Source: Anderseniella sp963759095
GTDB taxonomy: Bacteria; Pseudomonadota; Alphaproteobacteria; Rhizobiales; Aestuariivirgaceae
Reading direction: 5' to 3'
Assembly (NCBI GenBank): GCA_963759095.1
Contig: CAVWYF010000017.1
Span: 62,001 to 126,000 of the forward strand
DNA: 64,000 nucleotides
This document shows, piece after piece, positions 8,502 through 16,213 of the stretch. The position numbers and the translations under genes are program-made. A model generated the notes under the pieces. The model saw only the letters and a list, made by a program, of their open reading frames with translations. It was not told where the DNA came from and did no database searches. Each line of letters opens with the position of its first letter. Within the stretch, counting starts at the first letter, position 1.

Positions 8502-8719
8502 GATACTGTTGAAAAACTCAAAAATTGCGGAGTCTTATATTTTCGCTATCGGAGCAAAATATCGAAAACCGCTGCTAAATTTGCTCGCCGTGATGGACAG
8601 GTGCTTCAGGGTAGCGATACTCGAAAATTGGCTACCCCTTCGGCGAAAATTTCCAAACCCCTCTCTATGGGGCGGAAATTTTTAGACCAGAGGCAAATGT
8701 GGAGTTTTTCAACAGTATC
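8502..8719. mobile_element. MITE-like element with 18-bp perfect terminal inverted repeats
   Basis: The ends GATACTGTTGAAAAACTC (8502-8519) and its exact reverse complement (8702-8719) enclose 182 bp without a usable ORF. The interior is highly structured: ATATTTT/AAAATAT with a GCT/AGC extension (8537-8562), GGTAGC/GCTACC (8610-8636), and AAAATTTCC-aaa-CCCC...GGGG-c-GGAAATTTT (8646-8682). Ends of the form CTGTTGAAAAA are common among DDE insertion sequences, so a non-autonomous derivative is likely; I cannot name the parent family. No clear target duplication is visible. It sits between dnaQ and the likely dnaQ-operon terminator. Confidence 0.6.
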
Positions 8720-8757
8720 AGCTCACAGCAGTCGTTTGGCATATGTCAGATTAATCG

Positions 8758-8783
8758 GCCCTGACCTTGACCTCAGGGCTTTT
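8758..8783 (+). terminator. candidate intrinsic terminator for the dnaQ operon
   Basis: GCCCTGA, an 8-nt loop, TCAGGGC, then TTTT on the plus strand. The stem is 7 bp and perfect. It is about 350 bp after dnaQ; without the 218-bp element it would be about 130 bp after it. The U-tract is short, so efficiency is uncertain. Confidence 0.45.
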
Positions 8784-8846
8784 CTCGTAAAAGCCGGTAC
8801 CGGTTTTGCGACCAGGAAATGTGTCAAAAAGCCATGGAGCAGTCCA

Positions 8847-8873
8847 GTTTTTGATGGACTCAAAACCGTGCCC
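8847..8873. repeat. dispersed hairpin repeat, copy 1
   Basis: GTTTTTGA-N6-TCAAAACCGTGCCC. The same arrangement (GTTTTGA-N5-TCAAAACCGTGCCC) occurs at 61438-61463 after metK, with 14 identical bases at the right. Both copies are intergenic and fold into a hairpin. Confidence 0.4.
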
Positions 8874-8900
8874 TATCCCGCTATTGCCGATCTGCCAGGA

Positions 8901-9431
8901 TTATGCGCTGGCGGATTCAGCGGCAACGCGCTGTTGATACATGGCTGCAAAGTCAATTGGATCAAGCATAAGCGGAGGAAAACCGCCATTGCGGGTCACG
9001 TCGGCAACAATCTGTCTGGCGAACGGGAATATCATGCGCGGGCATTCAACCAGGACAATCGGGTGAAGAGCATCCTGCGGGATATTTTCCAGCCGGAAAA
9101 TGCCTGCATAAAGCAGCTCGGTGGCGAAAACCACCTTGTCCTTGTGCATAGCCTTCGCATCGAGATGCAGTTCGACTTCAAAATCCGTTTCGGCCAGTGG
9201 TTTGGCGTTTACATTTACAGATATGTTGATTTCCGGCTGGCCTTCCTGGCCGGCCAGCGACCGTGGCGCGTCGGGATTTTCAAATGAAAGATCCTTCACA
9301 TACTGACCGAGAATTTTCATTGATGGCGCAGCGCCTTGGGTAGCCCCGTTGCTGCCGGCAGCTTCCGGTGCTGCTGCTGCTTCTGCTGCTGGTGCCGCCT
9401 TCTTGCTTGCCTTCTTCGCCGCTTTTGCCAT
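8901..9431 (-). CDS. secB: protein-export chaperone SecB
   Basis: SecB is a tetrameric cytoplasmic chaperone that holds precursors unfolded for SecA. Typical segments are ILGQYVKDLSFENPDAP, ISVNVNAKPL, FEVELHLDAKA, ELLYAGIFRLENIP and a C-terminal region ending LMLDPIDFAAMYQQ. An Ala/Lys-rich N-terminal tail of about 35 residues precedes the core, common in alphaproteobacterial SecB. The start is the ATG at 9431, preceded by AAGGG at a suitable distance; an in-frame TTG at 9437 would add two residues. It is divergent from nothing close and lies 125 bp downstream of the fxsA stop. Confidence 0.95.
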   Translation of the reverse strand: MAKAAKKASKKAAPAAEAAAAPEAAGSNGATQGAAPSMKILGQYVKDLSFENPDAPRSLAGQEGQPEINISVNVNAKPLAETDFEVELHLDAKAMHKDKVVFATELLYAGIFRLENIPQDALHPIVLVECPRMIFPFARQIVADVTRNGGFPPLMLDPIDFAAMYQQRVAAESASA

Positions 9432-9556
9432 GTTCAATCTGCCCTTTGAGTCATAAAGTCGTATTTGTTACAGAATGCGTGGCTATCACGGCATCTGCAT
9501 TCGTGCAAGTTATCATGCTGCCCCGCCAAAATTCGATGTGATCCTTATCACCGGTA

Positions 9557-10063
9557 TTATTGATTACGTTGCGTATTGCCGGGTTTTTCTGCGCCATTTT
9601 CAGGTGTCTCGTCAATCTCGACAGCTTCGATATCAATAACGGTGCCGCCCGACCGGTTCGGGTTGCCTCTTGTCTGTGTTGATGACCACTGTGTCGATGT
9701 GACAATATTGGGTTCGATAATTTTCCAGATTTTCGCTGCAATCAGCTCGCGTACCGGCGGTATCAACAAGGCAAACCCGAGTGTGTCTGTGGCAAAGCCG
9801 GGTGTGAGTAAAAGAACGCCTGCTATCAGAACAAACAGCCCCTGGACCAATGCGGCCACCGGCATTTCTCCGCGATTGGCGGAATTCTGGACTTTACGAA
9901 TTACATCAATGCCCTGACTGCGTACAAGCATGGTGCCGGCAATGGCGGTCAGTATGATAAGCCCCAGTGTCGCGGGCACGCCAATATAGGAGCCGACCTG
10001 CAAAAAAAGCCCGATCTCCACAATCGGGACCACAACAAAAGCTAGAAACAGAAAAAATCGCAT
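9557..10063 (-). CDS. fxsA: FxsA family inner-membrane protein
   Basis: FxsA proteins are small cytoplasmic-membrane proteins; in E. coli overexpression relieves phage T7 exclusion by the F plasmid. The 168-residue product begins MRFFLFLAFVVVPIVEIGLFLQVG and has further hydrophobic segments around LGLIILTAIAGTMLV and GLFVLIAGVLLLTPGFATDTLGFALLIP, which is the typical FxsA core. The C-terminal third is polar and variable. It is divergent from the Tim44-like gene, with a 180-bp shared promoter region. Its cellular function is not known. Confidence 0.88.
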   Translation of the reverse strand: MRFFLFLAFVVVPIVEIGLFLQVGSYIGVPATLGLIILTAIAGTMLVRSQGIDVIRKVQNSANRGEMPVAALVQGLFVLIAGVLLLTPGFATDTLGFALLIPPVRELIAAKIWKIIEPNIVTSTQWSSTQTRGNPNRSGGTVIDIEAVEIDETPENGAEKPGNTQRNQ

Positions 10064-10128
10064 TGGTAATCACACTTGATCGTTATGGTTCGCAAATTAC
10101 GGCGCTTGGTGAATTGTCAGGTATGATC

Positions 10129-10146
10129 ACAATGCCGCAGCATTGT
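10129..10146. promoter_or_regulatory. perfect inverted repeat between fxsA and the Tim44-like gene
   Basis: ACAATGC-CGCA-GCATTGT, seven paired bases per arm. It lies mid-way in the divergent promoter region, 66 bp from fxsA and 98 bp from the Tim44-like gene, with no T-run after either arm, so an operator is more likely than a terminator. Confidence 0.3.
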
Positions 10147-10243
10147 ACCTTTGTGCAATCAGTACTTATATAACAGTATGTAAACCAATTGCAGGCGTCA
10201 TTGCCGCCGGCACACCAACCAACGACAGGAACTGGCAAACGTC

Positions 10244-10972
10244 ATGAATCAGGTCTTTGACCCTTTCAATATTATTATTCTCGCAGTGGCTGTGATCATC
10301 TTCTTCCGTCTGCGCGCCGTGCTTGGTACCCGGACCGGCAACGAAAAGCCGTTCGACCCGTTCGCTGGTGAAAACGATGATGCACAAGCCTCGTCCCAGG
10401 ATAATGTGGTGCCATTACCGGGCCGAAACAAGCCGGCATCCGTCAATCCCCCCGATTTTGACGACGACGATGACGATGACGAGCGCAAGCCTGTCTGGCA
10501 AGGTTTTGCCAGAAAAGGCTCAGCTGTCGCGAAAGGTATTGAGAATCTGGTCAAGGCGGACAATGACTTTTCGCCGGGTGAATTTCTTGGCGGCGCGCGC
10601 ATGGCCTATGAAATGATCGTCAATGCCTTTGCAGAGGGTGACAAGCAGGCTCTGAAGCCGTTGTTGTCCAGGGAAGTTTATGACGGATTTGCAGCCGCGA
10701 TTGATGAGCGCAAGAAACTGCAGCACACACTGGAATCGAAATTTGTCGGTATCAACAAGGCCGATATCAGCAAAATCAGTATTGCCGGCGGCGATGCGCA
10801 GGTCAGCATCAAGTTCGTCAGCGACCTGATTACCGCAACCCTGGATGAAGAGGGCAGGGTGATTGATGGTGATCCGTCCGAAATCCAGCAAATCACAGAC
10901 GTGTGGACCTTTGAGCGTCCGGTCAATTCACGCGATCCAAACTGGCGCCTGGTCGCCACCGAGGCTGACTGA
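10244..10972 (+). CDS. Tim44-like domain (TimA-type) membrane-anchored protein
   Basis: The 242-residue product starts with one membrane segment (PFNIIILAVAVIIFFRLRAVLG), then an acidic linker with a run of Asp residues (about 67-74), and a C-terminal Tim44-like domain (GGARMAYEMIVNAFAEGD, LLSREVYDGFAAAI, ISIAGGDAQVSIKFVSDLI, ITDVWTFERPVNSRDPNWRLV). The domain is related to mitochondrial Tim44. The Caulobacter homologue TimA is reported at the inner membrane; its exact job is unclear. It lies 8 bp before mltA, so the two are probably co-transcribed. Confidence 0.88.
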   Translation: MNQVFDPFNIIILAVAVIIFFRLRAVLGTRTGNEKPFDPFAGENDDAQASSQDNVVPLPGRNKPASVNPPDFDDDDDDDERKPVWQGFARKGSAVAKGIENLVKADNDFSPGEFLGGARMAYEMIVNAFAEGDKQALKPLLSREVYDGFAAAIDERKKLQHTLESKFVGINKADISKISIAGGDAQVSIKFVSDLITATLDEEGRVIDGDPSEIQQITDVWTFERPVNSRDPNWRLVATEAD

Positions 10973-10980
10973 GAATAAGG

Positions 10981-12162
10981 ATGCATGCCGCAATCCGTTG
11001 CAAACAGCTCATTATTGCCCTGTTGGCCGTCATGACCTCCATTTCGACAGCACAGCCGGCGCTGGCGTTGCGGCTTGAACAAGTGTCGTTCAACAATTTG
11101 CCGGGCTGGCAACGCGACCATCATGGCGCTGCCTTGCAGGTGTTTGTGCGCGCTTGTGGTGAACTGACGACCAGCGGTGTCGGGTTTGTCCGCAAGCCGC
11201 TGTTGTCCGGTACTCGCCGGGACTGGCTGATGGTGTGTGAGCAGGCAAAGCGCGCTGATGTCTCGCCCGGTATGGCCCGAAGGTTTTTCGAGGACCATCT
11301 GGTTGCTGTGAACATCACCGGTGTTGATGGTCAGTTTACCGGCTATTTCGAACCTGAAGTTGAAGGCAGCAGACTCAAAAGCGGTGAGTTCAGCGTTCCG
11401 GTTCTCGCCCGGCCGGATGATCTGGTCAAGCTGTCCAGATCTGCTGCGGCCAGGCTGGGTGTTGTGTATGGCCGGGTTGCCAATGGCGTGGCGCGGCCCT
11501 ACTTCACCCGTCAGCAGATCGAACAGGGCCGGCTGTCATCTAAAAACCTTGAGTTGCTGTACCTCAGGTCCTGGCGCGATTTGTTCTTCATGCAGGTCCA
11601 GGGTTCCGGCCGGGTTCGGCTGCGCGAAGGCGGCAATGTGCGCCTTGGTTATGCGGCGAAAACCGGCTTGCCCTATACATCAATCGGCAAGGTTCTGATT
11701 GACCGCAATGAAATGACCCGTGAAGAAATGTCCATGCAGGCATTGCGGGCCTGGCTGAAAAACAACCCCGATCAGGCCCGTCACGTCATGTGGGAAAACA
11801 AATCCTATGTGTTCTTCCGGGAATTGAAGAACCACGGCTCCGGTACCGGGCCGATCGGCGCTCAGAAGCTGCCGCTGACAGCGCTGCGATCGCTTGCGGT
11901 CGACCGGCGCTTCTGGGCACTTGGCGTACCACTTTGGGTATCCACGACGGTTTATGCCGACGGCCGTCTTGAACCCTTCAACCAGCTGATGGTTGCCCAG
12001 GATACCGGTTCGGCCATCAAGGGCCCGGCGCGCGGTGACGTGTTCATGGGAACCGGGCATCAGGCAGGTTTGGACGCCGGCGCCATGGATCAGGCCGGGT
12101 CCCTGACGGCTCTCGTGCCGCGTGCTCTGGCAACCCGGTTGCTGCGGAAACACGGCAGATGA
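10981..12162 (+). CDS. mltA: membrane-bound lytic murein transglycosylase A
   Basis: MltA cleaves peptidoglycan glycan strands, forming 1,6-anhydro-muropeptides. The N-terminus (LIIALLAVMTSISTAQPALA) is a signal peptide cleaved near residue 30; no lipobox Cys is apparent. The MltA domain is recognised from FTGYFEPEVEGSRL, RPYFTRQQIEQG, FMQVQGSGRVRLREGG, and the C-terminal 3D region VAQDTGSAIKGPARGDVFMGTG, which contains the catalytic Asp. The 393-residue length is normal. It overlaps the Smr gene by 4 bp (ATGA). Confidence 0.93.
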   Translation: MHAAIRCKQLIIALLAVMTSISTAQPALALRLEQVSFNNLPGWQRDHHGAALQVFVRACGELTTSGVGFVRKPLLSGTRRDWLMVCEQAKRADVSPGMARRFFEDHLVAVNITGVDGQFTGYFEPEVEGSRLKSGEFSVPVLARPDDLVKLSRSAAARLGVVYGRVANGVARPYFTRQQIEQGRLSSKNLELLYLRSWRDLFFMQVQGSGRVRLREGGNVRLGYAAKTGLPYTSIGKVLIDRNEMTREEMSMQALRAWLKNNPDQARHVMWENKSYVFFRELKNHGSGTGPIGAQKLPLTALRSLAVDRRFWALGVPLWVSTTVYADGRLEPFNQLMVAQDTGSAIKGPARGDVFMGTGHQAGLDAGAMDQAGSLTALVPRALATRLLRKHGR

Positions 12163-12797
12163 AAAATTCCGGCAGGACCACACACGGCTCTCGTGCCGGT
12201 CAGTTGAAGGACGATGATCACGAGGTCTGGGAACAGGTTACCCGGACCGTACAGCCACTCAACAGGCTTCCCTATGTAAAACCGGCTACTGAAGCCAAAC
12301 CGGCACGACCGGTTTCAGACCACGAACGCAACGCGAAGAGCGTGCCCAAGCCCGTCGATCCGGTCCGCAAGGCGGCCCGTGCCATTGCCCGGCAGGCAAT
12401 TCAACTTCAATCGCATAATAATCTGGACAGGCGGCATAAGCAGAAGCTGTCGCGTGGCAATGTTGATATTGATGCACGGCTGGATTTGCACGGGCACTCC
12501 GTGGAACGCGCGCGCATGTCGCTGCTGGGATTTCTGCAGTCATCGCGTGAACAAGGGTTTCGTAATGTGTTGGTCATCACCGGCAAGGGCGCATCTCCTT
12601 TCACCAGGCATACACTGCATTCGACGGATGTGTTTCAGGCACCGGAGCGCCTCGGACGGTTGCGGGCCGAGTTTCCAAGCTGGATGGCGCAGCGGGAATT
12701 TTCATCTAACATAGTCGGATTTCAACCCGCTCACCCGCGCCATGGCGGAGGCGGTGCTTTTTATGTTCGCCTGAAGCGAAAGGCTGACCGGTCATGA
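12159..12797 (+). CDS. Smr domain protein
   Basis: Smr domains, also found at the C-terminus of MutS2, are nuclease-like. The C-terminal half shows DARLDLHGHSVERARMSLLGFL and NVLVITGKG, the two hallmark motifs (LDLHG and TGKG), then HPRHGGGGAFYVRLKR. The N-terminal ~90 residues are basic and low in complexity. The 212-residue size fits the stand-alone SmrA-like group. It is sandwiched in an overlapping run mltA-smr-XRE. The target nucleic acid is not known for this subgroup. Confidence 0.88.
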   Translation: MKNSGRTTHGSRAGQLKDDDHEVWEQVTRTVQPLNRLPYVKPATEAKPARPVSDHERNAKSVPKPVDPVRKAARAIARQAIQLQSHNNLDRRHKQKLSRGNVDIDARLDLHGHSVERARMSLLGFLQSSREQGFRNVLVITGKGASPFTRHTLHSTDVFQAPERLGRLRAEFPSWMAQREFSSNIVGFQPAHPRHGGGGAFYVRLKRKADRS

Positions 12798-13174
12798 CAC
12801 CGTTCGGAGAAAAAATCCGCGCCTTGCGAAAAGACCGGGGCATAACCATGAAGCAAATGGCGCAGGCCATAGGTGTCAGTGCGCCTTATTTGTCGGCACT
12901 TGAAAACGGCAAGCGCGGCCTGCCCAGCTGGTATCTGGTTCAGCGCATCATCGCCTACTTCAACATAATCTGGGATGAGGCAGAAGATATTGCCGAGCTG
13001 GCACGCCTGTCACATCCTCGCTGCGTCATTGACACGTCCGGCCTGTCGCCCAGGGCCACTGAACTGGCGAACCGTCTGGCAGACAGCATCTCCCGGTTGA
13101 GCGAAACCGATTTGCAACAGCATTTGCAGTTGCTCAATCAGACCAGTACAGCAGACGACAAACCTAAAGAATAA
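12794..13174 (+). CDS. XRE-family helix-turn-helix regulator
   Basis: A 126-residue protein with an N-terminal HTH: FGEKIRALRKDRGITMKQMA, then IGVSAPYLSALENGKRGLPS, then QRIIAYFNIIWDEAEDI. The remaining ~60 residues lack a recognised domain but look helical (RATELANRLADSISRLSETDLQQHLQLL). The gene overlaps the Smr gene by 4 bp, and its 3' end overlaps the end of convergent hslU by 11 bp. The same regulator between smr and hslU is common in Rhizobiales; the targets are unknown. Confidence 0.85.
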   Translation: MTPFGEKIRALRKDRGITMKQMAQAIGVSAPYLSALENGKRGLPSWYLVQRIIAYFNIIWDEAEDIAELARLSHPRCVIDTSGLSPRATELANRLADSISRLSETDLQQHLQLLNQTSTADDKPKE

Positions 13175-14471
13175 ACTTCGACAAATCCGTATCACGTGCC
13201 AGATCGCCAATATTCTTTTCCACAAAGTCGCGATCAAGAACGACGGTTTCTCCACCCCGATCCGTGGCGGTGAAGCTGATCTCTTCCAGCACCCGTTCCA
13301 TGATGGTCTGCAGGCGGCGTGCGCCGATATTTTCCACCGATGAGTTAACCTCCGCCGCGATGTCGGCCAGGGCTTCAACCCCGTCGTCGGTGACTTCGAG
13401 GGTCAGGCCTTCGGTGGCCATCAGCGCGATGTACTGCTTGACCAGACTTGCCTCGGGTTCCACCAGAATGCGCACGAAATCATCACGGTTCAGCGCTTTC
13501 AGTTCCACCCGAATCGGCAGCCGGCCCTGGAGCTCCGGCAACAGGTCAGACGGTTTGGCGACGTGAAACGCACCTGAGGCGATGAACAGGATATGGTCGG
13601 TTTTGACCGGCCCGTGTTTGGTGCTGACGGTCGTGCCTTCGATAAGAGGCAGCAGGTCGCGCTGTACGCCTTCGCGGCTTACATCTGCGCCCTGTCTGTC
13701 CGCTCTGGCTGTGACCTTGTCGATCTCGTCCAGAAACACGATCCCATTGTTCTCGGCAGCCTCGATCGCCTCACTGACGATCTGTTCCTGATCAATCAGC
13801 TTGTCGGATTCTTCCGGCATCAGGAGGTCGTGGCTTTCACGCACGGTTATGCGCCGGGTTTTTGTGCGCCCGCCCATGGCCTTTCCCAACATGTCGGAGA
13901 GGTTGACCATGCCGACCGATGAGCCCGGCATGCCGGGAATATCCATGGTCGGCATGCCTGAACTGTTGTCGACGACCTCGATCTCGATTTCCTTGTCGTC
14001 CAGCTCACCACTGCGCAGTTTTACCCGGAAACTGTCACGCGTGCCCTTTGAGGCATTCGGTCCCACAAGTGCGTCCAGCACCCGGTTTTCGGCATTGGCC
14101 TGGGCATTGGCCTCAACGTCCTTGCGGCGGGTTTCGCGGGCAAGGCCGATGCCGACTTCAACAAGATCACGGACGATCTGCTCAACGTCCCGGCCGACAT
14201 AACCCACCTCCGTAAACTTGGTGGCTTCCACCTTGATGAACGGTGCATTGGCAAGTTTCGCCAGGCGTCGTGCGATCTCGGTCTTGCCGACACCGGTGGG
14301 TCCGATCATCAGGATATTCTTTGGCATCACTTCGTCGCGCAGGTCGGCATCCAGCTGCTTGCGGCGCCAGCGATTGCGCAAGGCGATGGCAACCATGCGC
14401 TTTGCGTCCTGCTGACCGACAATATGCCGGTCAAGCTCCGATACGATCTCGCGTGGAGAAAAGTCAGTCAT
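13164..14471 (-). CDS. hslU: ATP-dependent protease ATPase subunit HslU
   Basis: HslU (ClpY) is the hexameric AAA+ unfoldase of the HslUV protease. The 435-residue product has Walker A GPTGVGKT (57-64), the pore loop YVGRDVEQIVRDL, an I-domain, Walker B IVFLDEIDKV, the sensor stretch FIASGAFHVAKPSDLLPELQGRLPIRVEL, and C-terminal GARRLQTIMERVLEEISF. It ends DLSKFIL, the tail that docks into HslV. It lies 14 bp after hslV. Confidence 0.97.
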   Translation of the reverse strand: MTDFSPREIVSELDRHIVGQQDAKRMVAIALRNRWRRKQLDADLRDEVMPKNILMIGPTGVGKTEIARRLAKLANAPFIKVEATKFTEVGYVGRDVEQIVRDLVEVGIGLARETRRKDVEANAQANAENRVLDALVGPNASKGTRDSFRVKLRSGELDDKEIEIEVVDNSSGMPTMDIPGMPGSSVGMVNLSDMLGKAMGGRTKTRRITVRESHDLLMPEESDKLIDQEQIVSEAIEAAENNGIVFLDEIDKVTARADRQGADVSREGVQRDLLPLIEGTTVSTKHGPVKTDHILFIASGAFHVAKPSDLLPELQGRLPIRVELKALNRDDFVRILVEPEASLVKQYIALMATEGLTLEVTDDGVEALADIAAEVNSSVENIGARRLQTIMERVLEEISFTATDRGGETVVLDRDFVEKNIGDLARDTDLSKFIL

Positions 14472-14485
14472 GGTGGTGAAGTGTC

Positions 14486-15046
14486 CTACTTGGCTTTGTC
14501 GAGTTTCTCGACCGTCACGTTTTCATTGGTGAAAACACAGATATCGGCAGCAATTTTCATGGCGCGCCGGGCAATTTGTTCCGCGTCCATGTCGCTGTCT
14601 GCAAGGGCGCGTGCCGCAGCAAGTGCATAATTGCCGCCGGACCCGATGGCAATGATGCCGTTTTCCGGTTCAAGCACGTCGCCGGTGCCGGTAAGCACCA
14701 GACTGGTTTCCCGGTCAGCCACAATCATCATGGCTTCCAGCCGGCGCAGATACCTGTCGGTACGCCAGTCCTTGGCCAGTTCCACGCAAGCCCTGGTCAA
14801 CTGGTTGGGGTATTGTTCAAGCTTGGCCTCAAGGCGTTCAAACAGCGTCATGGCATCGGCGGTTGCACCGGCGAACCCGGCAATGACGTCACCCTTGCCC
14901 AGTGGCCGCACCTTGCGGGCATTCGATTTGATCACCGTGTTGGACAGGCTGACCTGGCCGTCTCCCGCAACCACCACTGAATTGCCCTTGCGAACGGTGA
15001 CAATTGTTGTGCCGTGCCAGAGGCTGGCATCACTGTTATGTGTCAT
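14486..15046 (-). CDS. hslV: ATP-dependent protease catalytic subunit HslV
   Basis: HslV (ClpQ) is the threonine protease core of HslUV. The catalytic Thr is expected at residue 13 in HGTTIVTVRK, so a 12-residue propeptide must be removed to expose it; such extensions are usual in Alphaproteobacteria, whereas the E. coli protein begins MTTIV. VVAGDGQVSLSNTVIK, FAGATADA, IAIGSGGNYALAAARAL and the metal-site region AADICVFTNEN are present. The 186-residue size fits. It is divergent from hisB, and a possible RpoH-type promoter is noted upstream. Confidence 0.96.
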   Translation of the reverse strand: MTHNSDASLWHGTTIVTVRKGNSVVVAGDGQVSLSNTVIKSNARKVRPLGKGDVIAGFAGATADAMTLFERLEAKLEQYPNQLTRACVELAKDWRTDRYLRRLEAMMIVADRETSLVLTGTGDVLEPENGIIAIGSGGNYALAAARALADSDMDAEQIARRAMKIAADICVFTNENVTVEKLDKAK

Positions 15047-15098
15047 TAATCAACTTTCAGTTGTATCTGTGATGGTTATTTGGGAACTGCCCATGGCC

Positions 15099-15126
15099 AA
15101 TAAAAGACCCTGCCCGGTTAATCAAG
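15099..15126 (-). promoter_or_regulatory. possible RpoH-type promoter of hslVU
   Basis: On the minus strand CTTGAT (15121-15126), a 14-nt spacer and CTTTTATT (15099-15106). The -35 equals that proposed for dnaK and fits the CTTG core of heat-shock promoters, but the -10 is a poor match. It lies about 50-80 bp before the hslV start. Confidence 0.3.
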
Positions 15127-15203
15127 CCATGGTTGGGGCCTTGCGTCGCCGTCGCAGCCTGCTAAAAGTCTGCCCCGAAGGCGCACCACGATGGAAGTTA
15201 ACC

Positions 15204-15803
15204 ATGCGAACAGCCAGTATAACACGCAAGACCAACGAGACCGATGTCGCCGTTGAGGTTAACCTTGATGGAACCGGTAAACGCTCGATCGCGACCGGCA
15301 TCGGGTTTCTGGATCACATGCTTGATCAGTTGTCGCGACACTCGCTGATCGACATGACCATCAAAACCGCCGGTGACCTGCATATAGACATGCATCACAC
15401 CACCGAAGACACCGGTATTGCGCTGGGCCAGGCGATTTCCAGGGCCTTGGGCGATCGCCGCGGCATACGCCGGTATGGCCACGCTTACCTGGCTATGGAC
15501 GAGGCGCTGTCGCGGGCTAGTATCGATGTGTCCGGCAGGCCGTTTCTGGTATGGCGTACCCAGTTCAGTGCCGACAAGATCGGTGAAATGGATACCGAAC
15601 TGTTCCGCGAGTTCTTTCAGGCCTTTGCGCAAAACGCCGGTATGACCCTGCACATTGAAACCTTGTATGGCGTCAACAATCACCATATTGCGGAGAGCTG
15701 CTTCAAGGCTGTTGCGCGCGCGCTGCGTGATTGCCTCGAAATTGACCCGCGCATGCCGGACGTTGTCCCGTCGACCAAGGGCACACTGGGCGGAGAAGGA
15801 TGA
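15204..15803 (+). CDS. hisB: imidazoleglycerol-phosphate dehydratase
   Basis: HisB dehydrates imidazoleglycerol phosphate in histidine synthesis using two Mn ions. The metal-binding motifs are GIGFLDHMLDQLSRHS, DMHHTTEDTGIALGQ and NNHHIAESCFKA, plus DVVPSTKGTLGG at the end. This is the monofunctional type of 199 residues. The frame is open far upstream through hslV, but ATG 15204 (MRTASITRKTNETD) gives the family start. It begins the cluster hisB-DUF2628-hisH-hisA-hisF-hisE. Confidence 0.96.
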   Translation: MRTASITRKTNETDVAVEVNLDGTGKRSIATGIGFLDHMLDQLSRHSLIDMTIKTAGDLHIDMHHTTEDTGIALGQAISRALGDRRGIRRYGHAYLAMDEALSRASIDVSGRPFLVWRTQFSADKIGEMDTELFREFFQAFAQNAGMTLHIETLYGVNNHHIAESCFKAVARALRDCLEIDPRMPDVVPSTKGTLGGEG

Positions 15804-15807
15804 TGCC

Positions 15808-16206
15808 ATGCTGACCTACACTGTTCACCGCAAACAGGACGCGCTTGCGCCGGAGCAGATCGATGACGGCAAGGGTGTTGTGTTCGTCAAGGACGGGTTT
15901 TCCTGGCCGGCGTTCTTCATTCCGCTTTTCTGGATGCTGTGGCACCGCCTTTGGTTGCCGCTCGTCGGCTATCTGGGCGTCGTGGCTCTGATTGTTCTGG
16001 CCGGCTACCTGTTTTCCTGGCCGGATAACTTGACCGGTGCCATGGGCCTTCTGGCGAATCTGTTTGTCGGTCTTGAAGGCAATAATTTCCGGCGCCGGGC
16101 CCTGGCCAAACGCGGCTTCGACGAGGTTGCCGATATTGTCGCGGACAATGGCGAAGAAGCCTCATACCGGTTTTTTGCCGCACGGTTTTCGGATCAGAAC
16201 GGATAG
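15808..16206 (+). CDS. DUF2628 membrane protein
   Basis: A 132-residue protein with a short cytoplasmic N-terminus (LTYTVHRKQD), then hydrophobic segments around FSWPAFFIPLFWMLWHRLWLPLVGY and VVALIVLAGYLF, and a polar tail with GNNFRRRALAKRGF. This matches the DUF2628 family found between hisB and hisH in many Rhizobiales. ATG 15808 is 4 bp after the hisB stop. Its role is unknown; nothing in the sequence ties it to histidine synthesis apart from its place. Confidence 0.8.
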   Translation: MLTYTVHRKQDALAPEQIDDGKGVVFVKDGFSWPAFFIPLFWMLWHRLWLPLVGYLGVVALIVLAGYLFSWPDNLTGAMGLLANLFVGLEGNNFRRRALAKRGFDEVADIVADNGEEASYRFFAARFSDQNG

Positions 16207-16213
16207 ATGAGGC

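Larger units (their letters stand above)
8410..8900. other. 491-bp non-coding stretch between dnaQ and secB
   Basis: No convincing gene is seen. The one long open frame crossing it (8385-9287, plus strand) runs antisense through secB and has no recognisable protein character. The stretch holds, in order: a small hairpin CAGTCT-N6-AGACTG (8475-8492), a 218-bp element with terminal inverted repeats (8502-8719), an intrinsic terminator candidate (8758-8783), and one copy of a hairpin repeat also seen after metK (8847-8873). Confidence 0.7.

Noticed and set aside
8385..9287. A 300-codon open frame on the plus strand from the end of dnaQ into secB
   Set aside because: It starts inside dnaQ, crosses the inverted-repeat element and then runs antisense through secB; the translation has no domain character.
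9451..9741. A 96-codon minus-strand frame between secB and fxsA
   Set aside because: It overlaps the fxsA end in another frame, is rich in His and Arg without pattern, and has no ribosome-binding site.
14631..15203. N-terminal extension of the hisB frame
   Set aside because: This part is antisense to hslV; the true HisB start is fixed by family alignment at 15204.
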